From contig NZ_MWIO01000001.1 in assembly GCF_004799035.1 (NCBI RefSeq), positions 1 to 34,441 of the forward strand: a stretch of DNA of 34,441 bases, given 5' to 3'. A model generated the notes under the pieces. The model was not told the DNA's origin and did not search any database. It saw nothing but the letters and a program-made list of their open reading frames with translations. The position numbers were made by a program, and so were the translations under genes. Positions 6,236 through 13,023 of this stretch are shown one piece after another; the first letter of the stretch is position 1, and every line of letters begins with the position of its first letter. The stretch comes from Rhodanobacter lindaniclasticus (lineage in GTDB: Bacteria > Pseudomonadota > Gammaproteobacteria > Xanthomonadales > Rhodanobacteraceae).

Positions 6236-7522
6236 TCAATCCACCGGCGTATGCCGCGACCGGCTCACCTCGGCAGGGTTCACCGCTCCGGCCTTGTTCG
6301 ACCACGACTGGCGGATGTAGCTCACCACGGCGGCGACGTCCTCGTCGTCGAGCTGCTGCGCGAACGGCGGCATCGAGTACGGCCGCGGGTTGGCCGCGGT
6401 GGCCGGGGCGAAGCCGCCCAGCAGCACGCTGCGGATCGCGTTGACGCTGGTCGGTCCGGTGACCGAGGTGTTGCCGTCCAGCGGCGGGTAGACGCCGGCC
6501 ACGCCCTGGCCGTTGTCGCCGTGGCAATCGGCGCACTGCTTCGCGTAGAGCTTGCCGCCCTGTTCGTGGCTGGACGCCTGCTGGAACGCGCTGGCAACCG
6601 GCGCGCGCGGCGGCAGCGATTGCAGGTAGGTCGCCACCGCCTGCAGGTCGGCGTCGGTCATGTGCTGGGTGCTCAGGCGCACCACGTCGGCCATCGGCCC
6701 GAACGCGCTGCCCTTGGACGACTGGCCGGTTTTCAGCAGGTCCACCACGTCCTGCGCGCTCCAGCCTTCCAGGCCGCCGCCGGTGCGCGTGCTGAGGTCG
6801 GGCGCGTACCAGTCCAGCTGGGGGATCTGGCCGCCGGTGAGGTGCTGGCTCTGCTCGATGCCGCCGAGCGAATCGCGCGGCGCGTGGCATTCGTTGCAAT
6901 GGCCCAGTCCCTGCACCAGGTAGGCGCCGCGATTCCACTGCGGCGACTGCGCGGGATCGGGCTGGTACACGCCGGGCTTGAAGTACAGCGCACGCCACGC
7001 CACCAGGCTGCTGCGCACGTTGTAGGGAAACTCCAGGCCGGTCGGCTGCGCCGGCTGGTTCACCGGCGGCAGCGATTTCAGGTAGGCGAAGATCGACAGC
7101 GCATCGTCGCGCGTGACCTTGGTGAACGAGGTGTAGGAGAACACCGGATACAGCAGCTGGCCATGACGGCCCTTGCCCAGATGCAGCGCGGCCCAGAAAT
7201 CGTCGAAGCTCCACTGGCCGATGCCGGTGTCCCGATCCGGCGTGATGTTGGGCGCCGGCACGTCGCCGAACGGCGTGGCCAGCGAGCGACCGCCCGCATA
7301 CGGCTGGCCGCCGCGCGCAGTGTGGCAGGCGGCGCAATCGCCGACGGTAGCGAGATACCTGCCTTGTTCGATCCGCGCCGGATCGACCAGCGCGGCCGCT
7401 TCGGCCCCGCGCTGGACCGGCGTGGACGGCATGCTGCGGTCGCGCGCGAGATACCACCACGCGGCCGCGCCGATCAGCAGCAACACCACCAGCAAGCCGG
7501 CACCGCGTCGCAACCACTTCAT
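6236..7522 (-). CDS. triheme cytochrome c, alcohol/sugar dehydrogenase subunit type
   Basis: A 428-residue membrane-anchored cytochrome: MKWLRRG then a single hydrophobic helix (8-24), with the rest periplasmic. Three haem sites are present: CAACH (63-67), CNECH (209-213) and CADCH (330-334). The first domain has the LATPFGDVPAPNITPD segment typical of the cytochrome subunit of membrane alcohol, gluconate or aldehyde dehydrogenases (AdhB type). That subunit passes electrons from a flavin or PQQ enzyme to ubiquinone. No dehydrogenase gene is in the window, so its electron donor is unknown. ATG 7522 overlaps the stop of the diheme cytochrome by 4 nt, so the two are co-transcribed. Downstream, 172 bp separates it from the TIM-barrel gene. 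Confidence 0.88.
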   Translation of the reverse strand: MKWLRRGAGLLVVLLLIGAAAWWYLARDRSMPSTPVQRGAEAAALVDPARIEQGRYLATVGDCAACHTARGGQPYAGGRSLATPFGDVPAPNITPDRDTGIGQWSFDDFWAALHLGKGRHGQLLYPVFSYTSFTKVTRDDALSIFAYLKSLPPVNQPAQPTGLEFPYNVRSSLVAWRALYFKPGVYQPDPAQSPQWNRGAYLVQGLGHCNECHAPRDSLGGIEQSQHLTGGQIPQLDWYAPDLSTRTGGGLEGWSAQDVVDLLKTGQSSKGSAFGPMADVVRLSTQHMTDADLQAVATYLQSLPPRAPVASAFQQASSHEQGGKLYAKQCADCHGDNGQGVAGVYPPLDGNTSVTGPTSVNAIRSVLLGGFAPATAANPRPYSMPPFAQQLDDEDVAAVVSYIRQSWSNKAGAVNPAEVSRSRHTPVD

Positions 7523-8253
7523 GGATTCACCTCGCTGTGGCCCATCACGCACCAACCCGGCAGCGGCGTCGTCTGCGCCGTGGCGGGCTGCGGGTGCATG
7601 TCCGCCGGCGGCTCGTGGCTGGCCAGCCACGCGGCTACCGCGGCGATATCCGGCTCACGCATGCGATTGGCCACCACACCCATGCAGTATGGCCCTTCCG
7701 CCGCGCGGGTATGCGTGCGCCACGACACCAGCTGGTTGCTGATGTAGTCGGAGGACAGGCCGACCAGGCCGGGCATCATCGGCTCGAAACCGGTGAGCTT
7801 GTCACCGTGGCAACTGACGCACGAAGGCACCGCGCGGGCGGGATCGCCGTGCAGCACCAGTTGTTCGCCGCGGCGCAGGACCTCGGCCGACACCGCCGGC
7901 TGCGGCCAGCGGTGGTAGGACAGATCCTGCGCGGCGAAGTACTCGGCGATCTGGCGCAGGTACGGCTGGCTCAGCTGGCGCACCACGTATTCCATCGGCG
8001 CGTGCCGGCGCTGGCCGGACTGGAAATACTCCAGCTGCTGCAGCAGATAGCCCGCGGGCTTGCCGGCCAGGCGCGGCGCCAGCACGCCGTCGGGCGAACC
8101 TTCGCCGCGCGCGCCGTGGCAACTGGTGCACGCGGCCACGCGTTGTTCCATGGTGTCGGGAGTGGCTGCAGCCAGGGCGGCCGCGGCACTGCAAAACGCA
8201 AGCAGCGCGACCGCCGCGCGAAGCGACGAGCGTCGGTAAGGGGGACGGATCAT
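7519..8253 (-). CDS. diheme cytochrome c (c4-like)
   Basis: A 244-residue periplasmic protein with a signal peptide (MIRPPYRRSSLRAAVALLAF, cleavage near LAA-A). Two cytochrome c domains carry CTSCH (42-46) and CVSCH (145-149), the two-domain layout of cytochrome c4 and of accessory cytochromes next to AdhB-type subunits. ATG 8253 was chosen because the signal peptide starts there; an upstream in-frame ATG would add a charged, unneeded tail. It is first in a two-gene minus-strand operon with the triheme cytochrome. It probably relays electrons between that subunit and a terminal oxidase or the donor enzyme (inference). Confidence 0.85.
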   Translation of the reverse strand: MIRPPYRRSSLRAAVALLAFCSAAAALAAATPDTMEQRVAACTSCHGARGEGSPDGVLAPRLAGKPAGYLLQQLEYFQSGQRRHAPMEYVVRQLSQPYLRQIAEYFAAQDLSYHRWPQPAVSAEVLRRGEQLVLHGDPARAVPSCVSCHGDKLTGFEPMMPGLVGLSSDYISNQLVSWRTHTRAAEGPYCMGVVANRMREPDIAAVAAWLASHEPPADMHPQPATAQTTPLPGWCVMGHSEVNP

Positions 8254-8366
8254 CCGCCCATGGTAATCCCGGCCGCCGTTTCGCCGGGGACTCGCGACAT
8301 CCTGCCGCACTGCCGCCCGACCGCCTGAGCCGCTGCCGGGCGGGCGAAAAGTTGCAAATGAATCTG

Positions 8367-8396
8367 TTGACCGCAGCGCAACATTGGCCGTAAGGT
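8367..8396 (+). promoter_or_regulatory. predicted thr operon promoter
   Basis: TTGACC (8367-8372), an 18-bp spacer and TAAGGT (8391-8396). The leader ATG at 8403 begins 7 nt after the end of the -10 box, at or within one base of the expected +1. The architecture matches the leu/ilv promoter at 15762-15790. Confidence 0.5.
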
Positions 8397-8402
8397 CGAG
8401 CC

Positions 8403-8549
8403 ATGTCGCCGATTTCCGCCCCTGCCCACCTGTTTGCCGCCCCGGTTCGCACCGGCGCCGCGACGGCGTGCATGGGCCTCATCGCCACGACTACCCGCAC
8501 GATTACCACCGGTACCACCAGTCCCGGGCGGAGCGTCGTGCGCAGCTGA
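8403..8549 (+). CDS. thrL: thr operon leader peptide
   Basis: A 48-residue peptide ending IATTTRTITTGTTSPGRS followed by VVRS. Nine threonine and two isoleucine codons fall between 8481 and 8519, the layout of the ThrL attenuation peptide of enteric bacteria, whose translation senses charged tRNA-Thr and tRNA-Ile. ATG 8403 sits at the predicted transcription start, so it would be leaderless. ATG 8472 (MGLIATTT, 25 residues) is an alternative but has no ribosome site. The stop at 8547 is 15 nt before a strong hairpin and 89 nt before hom. Recognition rests on codon content and position, which together are hard to get by chance. Confidence 0.75.
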   Translation: MSPISAPAHLFAAPVRTGAATACMGLIATTTRTITTGTTSPGRSVVRS

Positions 8550-8589
8550 AGTTTTCCACGCAACGGCCCGCCCTCGACGAGGCGGGCCG
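8526..8589 (+). promoter_or_regulatory. thr attenuator hairpins (no T-tract)
   Basis: CGGCCCGCC (8564-8572) and GGCGGGCCG (8581-8589) form a perfect 9-bp stem around CTCGACGA. The left arm can instead pair with GGGCGG (8526-8531), just after the last control Thr codon, giving an antiterminator-like alternative. No run of T follows the hairpin, so classical intrinsic termination is unlikely. Rho, pausing or control of translation would be needed. Confidence 0.55.
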
Positions 8590-8616
8590 GCCGATACCGA
8601 CACGCCAGCGAGCACG

Positions 8617-8635
8617 GGCCTCCACCGGAGAGGCC
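8617..8635 (+). promoter_or_regulatory. hairpin enclosing the hom ribosome binding site
   Basis: GGCCTC (8617-8622) pairs with GAGGCC (8630-8635) around CACCGGA. The Shine-Dalgarno GGAGAGG (8627-8633) lies half in the loop and half in the 3' arm, 5 nt before the GTG at 8639. The stem would hide it when folded. Confidence 0.55.
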
Positions 8636-8638
8636 ACC

Positions 8639-9790
8639 GTGATCACCTGTGCACCCGAGCAAGCCAAGCATGTCCCGCTGCCGCCGCTGTCGCCGCACGC
8701 CACCGGCAGCACGCGGCTGCGCACGCTGGCGGTGGGCGTGGTCGGCCCCGGCCGCGTCGGCAGCGCCCTGCTGGCCCAGTTGCGCACGGCGCAGCCGCGA
8801 CTGGCGCGCACGCTCGGCCTGGATCTCAGGCTTTGCGGCGTGGTCGCCAGCAAACGCATGTGGCTGGATTGCGACGATGCCGAACTCAACGACCGCCACG
8901 GCGGCGCGCAGACCTGGCGACCGAATGACCTCGACGCGTTCGCCGCGCACGTGCGCGGCAACGACGGCCGCCACGCGCTGCTGATCGACTGCAGCGCCAG
9001 CGACGAGGTGGCCTCGCACTATCCGCAGTGGCTGGCCGCGGGCATCCACGTGGTGACGCCGAACAAGCTCGCCGGCAGCGGCCCGCTGCCGCGCTGGCAG
9101 GCGATCCGCAGCGCCTGCGCCGGCGGCGCGCGTTTCCGCTGCGAGGCCACCGTCTGCGCCGGCCTGCCGGTGGTGCAGACCCTGCGCGACCTGCTCGACA
9201 CCGGCGACGAGCTGCTCGCGGTGGAAGGCATGTTCTCCGGCACGCTGGCCTGGCTGTGCAACCGCCACGACGGCCGGCAGCCGTTCTCCGCGCTGGTGCG
9301 CGAGGCACATGCGCTGGGCTATACCGAACCCGATCCGCGCGACGATCTTTCCGGCCTGGATGTGGCGCGCAAGCTGGTGATCCTGGCGCGCGAGGCCGGC
9401 TGGCCGCTGTCGCTGGAGGACGTGGACCTGCAAAGCCTGGTGCCGGCACCGCTCGCCGCGCTGGACCGCGACGCGTTCTTCGCACGGCTGGACGAGCTCG
9501 ACGCGCCGATGGCGGCGGCGCTGGCCCAGGCGCATGCCGCCGGCGGCGTGCTGCGCCACGTCGCCCATCTCGACCGCCACGGCCGCGCCAGCGTGCGCCT
9601 GCAGGTGCTGCCGGCCAGCCACGCCTTCGCGCACACGCGGCTGACCGACAACGTGGTGCAGTTCAGCACGCGTCGCTACTGCGATAATCCGTTGCTGGTG
9701 CAGGGCCCGGGTGCCGGGCCGGAAGTCACCGCGGCCGGCGTGTTCGCCGACCTGCTGCGCATCGCCGAATCGCTGGCGGTGCATGCATGA
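8639..9790 (+). CDS. hom: homoserine dehydrogenase
   Basis: A 383-residue enzyme reducing aspartate 4-semialdehyde to homoserine. The NAD(P) site is [17 protein letters not shown] (from residue 32). [11 protein letters not shown] carries the conserved lysine near the active site, and [10 protein letters not shown] plus [20 protein letters not shown] are the catalytic-domain signatures. The sequence is of the type found as the C-terminal half of enteric ThrA/MetL, but there is no aspartokinase and no ACT regulatory domain, so it is monofunctional and short. GTG 8639 was chosen for its GGAGAGG 5 nt upstream; the frame is open further upstream but overlaps the leader peptide and hairpins. First gene of the thr operon, overlapping thrB by 4 nt. 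Confidence 0.92.
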   Translation: MITCAPEQAKHVPLPPLSPHATGSTRLRTLAVGVVGPGRVGSALLAQLRTAQPRLARTLGLDLRLCGVVASKRMWLDCDDAELNDRHGGAQTWRPNDLDAFAAHVRGNDGRHALLIDCSASDEVASHYPQWLAAGIHVVTPNKLAGSGPLPRWQAIRSACAGGARFRCEATVCAGLPVVQTLRDLLDTGDELLAVEGMFSGTLAWLCNRHDGRQPFSALVREAHALGYTEPDPRDDLSGLDVARKLVILAREAGWPLSLEDVDLQSLVPAPLAALDRDAFFARLDELDAPMAAALAQAHAAGGVLRHVAHLDRHGRASVRLQVLPASHAFAHTRLTDNVVQFSTRRYCDNPLLVQGPGAGPEVTAAGVFADLLRIAESLAVHA

Positions 9791-10779
9791 ACACGTTGCT
9801 ACGGGAATCGCTCATGGCTGCACGCGCACGACCACCGCTCCTCGCCCGCGCCTTCGCCCCGGCCAGCGTGGGCAACGTGGGGGTGGGCTTCGACCTGCTC
9901 GGCCACAGCGTGGCCGGCGCCGGCGATCGCGCCGAGGTGCGCCGCATCGACGAACCGGTGGTGCGCATCGCCGCGATCCGCGGCTGCGTCGAGGGCCTGC
10001 CGCTGGACCCATTGCACAACACGGCCGGCACCGCGCTGCTGTCGCTGCATCGCGCACTGAAGCTGCCGTTCGGTTTCGAACTGGTGCTGCACAAGGGCAT
10101 CGCGCTGGGCTCGGGCATGGGTGGTTCGGCGGCCTCGTGCGTGGCCGCGCTGGTCGCCGCCAACGCCTTGCTGGAACAACCGCTGTCGCGCGAGGCGCTG
10201 TACCCGTTCGCGCTCGACGGCGAGGCGGTGGCCAGCGGCAGCCGCCACGGCGACAATCTCGGCTCGATGCTGCTCGGCGGCCTGGTGCTGGCCACCCACG
10301 AGCGCCTGCTGCGCATCGAGGTACCGGCGGCCTGGCACTGCGCGCTGGTGCATCCGCACGTGGTGCTGGAGACGCGCCGCGCGCGCGCCGCGCTGGCCGG
10401 CCATTACGAACTGGGCGAATTCGTGGCGCAGAGTTCCAACCTCGCCCTGGTGCTGGCGGGCTGCTTCCGCGGCGATGCGGCACTGGTGCGCGAAGGCCTC
10501 GAGGACGTGCTGGTGGAACCGCGCCGCGCCGCGCTGATCCCGCACTTCGCGCAAGTAAAACAGGCCGCGCTCGACCACCACGCCCTCGGCGCCAGCATCT
10601 CCGGTGCCGGCCCCAGCGTGTTCGGCTGGTACGACAACCGCGCCGATGCCGCAGCGGCCAGCGCGGCGATGCAGGCCGCATTCGCCGAGGGCGGGCTGGA
10701 CAGCGACGCATGGGTGTCGCCGATCAACGGGCCGGCGGCCGAGTTGATGGATTCGCTCGACCAGGACTCGCAACCATGA
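9787..10779 (+). CDS. thrB: homoserine kinase
   Basis: A 330-residue GHMP kinase that phosphorylates homoserine for threonine synthase. [17 protein letters not shown] opens the fold. The ATP-binding loop is [14 protein letters not shown] (about 104-118), and [13 protein letters not shown] near the C-terminus is GHMP motif 3. ATG 9787 overlaps the hom stop (ATGA). An alternative ATG at 9814 has a GGGAA 8 nt upstream and would give a length closer to the family norm. Downstream, 168 bp of palindromic repeats separate it from thrC. Confidence 0.93.
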   Translation: MNTLLRESLMAARARPPLLARAFAPASVGNVGVGFDLLGHSVAGAGDRAEVRRIDEPVVRIAAIRGCVEGLPLDPLHNTAGTALLSLHRALKLPFGFELVLHKGIALGSGMGGSAASCVAALVAANALLEQPLSREALYPFALDGEAVASGSRHGDNLGSMLLGGLVLATHERLLRIEVPAAWHCALVHPHVVLETRRARAALAGHYELGEFVAQSSNLALVLAGCFRGDAALVREGLEDVLVEPRRAALIPHFAQVKQAALDHHALGASISGAGPSVFGWYDNRADAAAASAAMQAAFAEGGLDSDAWVSPINGPAAELMDSLDQDSQP

Positions 10780-10783
10780 TGAT

Positions 10784-10856
10784 CGTAGGGCGGGCACCGC
10801 CCGCCGGCCCCTCTTCGCGCATCGTCGCAATCGCGGCGGGCAATGCCCGCCCTACG
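10784..10856. repeat. inverted pair of GTAGGGCGGGC elements (REPIN-like)
   Basis: GTAGGGCGGGCACCGCCCGC at the left and GGCGGGCAATGCCCGCCCTAC at the right are mirror copies, about 73 bp end to end. Each half is itself a small GGCGGGC/GCCCGCC hairpin. It begins 4 nt after the thrB stop. Confidence 0.75.
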
Positions 10857-10859
10857 CCT

Positions 10860-10931
10860 GTAGGAGCGCACCCAGTGCGCGAGCTCTTCCTGGCACGCGA
10901 CAAAGGCATCGCGCACGGGGTGCGCTCCTAC
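10860..10931. repeat. inverted pair of GTAGGAGCGCAC elements (REPIN-like)
   Basis: GTAGGAGCGCACCCAGTGCGC (10860) faces GCGCACGGGGTGCGCTCCTAC (to 10931), 72 bp in total, with a non-repeated core. It follows the first pair by 3 nt and ends 3 nt before the AGGGG ribosome site of thrC. A single copy of the right half is at 1475-1500. Confidence 0.8.
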
Positions 10932-10947
10932 AGCAGGGGTGGCGGTC

Positions 10948-12255
10948 ATGCATGAACCTCTGCGTTATCACAGCACGCGCAGCAGCAGCACGGAAACCGT
11001 ACCGCTCAGCCACGCCATCGCCGCCGGCCTCGCCCCCGACGGCGGCCTGTACGTGCCCGACCACCTGCCACGACTCGATCCTGCCGCGTTCGACCCGCAC
11101 GGCACACTGGCCGACACTGCCACCACCTTGCTGACACCGTTCTTCGCCGGCGATGCACTGGCCGAAGACCTGCCGGCGATCTGCGCCGAAGCCTTCACCT
11201 TCGACGCGCCGCTGCGTCCGCTGCCCGCGCATCCGCACACGCTGATGCTGGAACTGTTCCACGGCCCCACTTCGGCATTCAAGGATTTCGGCGCACGCTT
11301 CCTCGCCGCCTGCCTGCGCCGGCTGCCGCGCGCCGACACGCGCCCGCTGACGATCCTCGTCGCCACCTCCGGCGACACCGGCGCCGCGGTGGCCGCCGCG
11401 TTCCACCGCCAGCCGAACATCCGCGTGGTGATCCTCTACCCCGACGGCCGGGTCTCGCCGCGCCAGGCGCACCAGCTCGGCTGCTTCGGCGACAACATCA
11501 CCGCGCTGCGCGTGGCCGGCCGCTTCGACGATTGCCAGCGCATGGTCAAGGCCGCGCTCAACGACGCGGCGCTGCAGGCCGAGATACCGCTTTCCTCGGC
11601 CAACAGCATCAGCCTCGGCCGCCTGCTGCCGCAGATGAGCTACTACGCCCACGCCGCGCTGCGCTGGTGGCGCGAACACGGCACGCCGCTCAACTTCATC
11701 ATCCCCACCGGCAACCTCGGCAACGCCATGGCCTGCCTGTGGGCGCGGGAAATGGGCTTGCCGATCGGCGAAGTGCGCCTGGCCTGCAACGCCAACGCCA
11801 CCCTGCCCGACTACTTCGCCGGCGCCGACTATCGGCCGCGCGAAGCCGTCGCCACCCTCGCCAATGCGATGGACGTCGGCGCGCCCAGCAACTTCGAACG
11901 CCTGCGCTGGACCTTCCCCGACGAAAGCAAACTGCGCCACCTGCTGCAGGCCCACAGCGTCGACGACGCCACCATCCGCCGCACCATCGCCACCCACGCC
12001 TGCGACCACGGCGAGGTGCTCTGCCCGCACACCGCCACGGCGATGCACGAACTGGATCGGCTGCGCGAGGCAGGCGATACGTCCGCGTGGGCCGTCGTCG
12101 CCACCGCGCACCCGGCCAAGTTCGAGGGCGTGGTGGAGCCGCTGGTCGGTCATCCGGTGGCGGTACCGCCGCCCCTCGCTGCGTTGCTGGAACGCACCGC
12201 GCATGCGACGCCTTTGCCGGCCACCGCGCAGGCGCTGGTCTCGTGGCTTCGCTAG
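10948..12255 (+). CDS. thrC: threonine synthase
   Basis: A 435-residue PLP enzyme converting O-phosphohomoserine to threonine. TSAFKDFGARF contains the PLP lysine (K112), TSGDTGAAVAAAF is the phosphate-binding region and FIIPTGNLGNAMA the later PLP contact. ATG 10948 follows AGGGG at 10935-10939; an upstream in-frame GTG at 10939 overlaps that ribosome site. The length fits the short bacterial ThrC class. It is the last gene of the thr operon, and its threonine feeds IlvA at 27546 in the same window. Confidence 0.94.
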   Translation: MHEPLRYHSTRSSSTETVPLSHAIAAGLAPDGGLYVPDHLPRLDPAAFDPHGTLADTATTLLTPFFAGDALAEDLPAICAEAFTFDAPLRPLPAHPHTLMLELFHGPTSAFKDFGARFLAACLRRLPRADTRPLTILVATSGDTGAAVAAAFHRQPNIRVVILYPDGRVSPRQAHQLGCFGDNITALRVAGRFDDCQRMVKAALNDAALQAEIPLSSANSISLGRLLPQMSYYAHAALRWWREHGTPLNFIIPTGNLGNAMACLWAREMGLPIGEVRLACNANATLPDYFAGADYRPREAVATLANAMDVGAPSNFERLRWTFPDESKLRHLLQAHSVDDATIRRTIATHACDHGEVLCPHTATAMHELDRLREAGDTSAWAVVATAHPAKFEGVVEPLVGHPVAVPPPLAALLERTAHATPLPATAQALVSWLR

Positions 12256-12672
12256 GAGCCAGATCGGGCCCGCGCCACTGCTCCCAGCAGCCGCTGACAC
12301 GACGCAGGCTATAGACGGTAGTGATCAAGCGCAAAAGTCCTATTGCAAGGCGGCATTCGCGCTGCGAATCTCGGCAAGTCGCCCGATGGCCGTCGGCCGT
12401 CTGCCAAGGCGCGCAGGTGCAAGTGCGCTCCGGCCCGGAAGAGGGGCCACCCGTCAATCAAGGAGGAACCATGGGTATCCAGGAAGGATTTCTGCACGGT
12501 CTGCCGCCGGCACCCCGCCGCTCTGACCGACAGAGAGAAAGCCGCTGCAGATCGGCCCCACCTCATCACCCCGGTCGATCATCGGCGCGCATGAACCCGT
12601 CGCCGAAGCAGCCCATGACCAATAAGCTCCCGAACCACGAGTTGCAGTCTCCATCACGGAGGAAACCACGCA
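12256..12672. other. thrC to toxin-island gap
   Basis: About 417 bp with no conserved gene. It holds the thrC 3' end, no clear terminator, and a small frame with a strong ribosome site (12471). Composition becomes more mixed than in the thr operon, which marks the left border of an accessory island. Confidence 0.5.
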
Positions 12673-12689
12673 ATGACTCAACGCATTGA
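12471..12689 (+). CDS. possible small basic protein
   Basis: ATG 12471 follows an excellent AAGGAGGA at 12460-12467. The frame gives 72 residues, MGIQEGFLHGLPPAPRRSD and then a basic, proline- and serine-rich tail. It overlaps the first 17 nt of the next gene in another frame. No domain is recognised. The signal is the ribosome site; the downstream codons look non-coding, so a truncated gene or a short peptide are alternatives. Confidence 0.3.
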   Translation: MGIQEGFLHGLPPAPRRSDRQRESRCRSAPPHHPGRSSARMNPSPKQPMTNKLPNHELQSPSRRKPRNDSTH

Positions 12690-13023
12690 CCCCGTAAAAC
12701 TCAAGGCCGCCGCAGAGCACTTGGAGTGGGTGCTGAAGCAGTATCCGGACAGCGAGGACGTGCGGGGCCTGCTGCACTCGTTGGGGCCGCTGCTTGAGGA
12801 AGCCAAGGCCGGCAGAGTCGGTGAGCCCGTGGACAGCGTGAAGATCCCCGGCGCCTGGAACTTCTCGGACGGGCGTTACGTTCCCTACAAGGATCCAGGC
12901 GTCGACTCCGCTTATGTCGCTTTCGTTGTCGAAATGGAGGGCGGACTGAGTGAGCAGGAAAAACAGCTGAACGCTCGGATGGATGCCCTACGCAAGACCC
13001 GGGAGGGAAGCTCCCAGCCATGA
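12673..13023 (+). CDS. small cytoplasmic protein, candidate immunity partner
   Basis: A 116-residue soluble, acidic protein with no signal peptide or membrane segment. The N-terminal half is helical (LKAAAEHLEWVLKQYPDSEDV), followed by a GAWNFSDGRYVPYKDPGVDSAY segment that looks like beta strands and a helical tail. ATG 12673 is preceded by GGAGGAAA at 12658-12665. Its stop overlaps the start of the large downstream gene (ATGA), so the two are translated together. A small cytoplasmic protein coupled to a large candidate NAD-degrading toxin fits an immunity protein or chaperone. No family is recognised; the role is inferred from position only. Confidence 0.6.
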   Translation: MTQRIDPVKLKAAAEHLEWVLKQYPDSEDVRGLLHSLGPLLEEAKAGRVGEPVDSVKIPGAWNFSDGRYVPYKDPGVDSAYVAFVVEMEGGLSEQEKQLNARMDALRKTREGSSQP

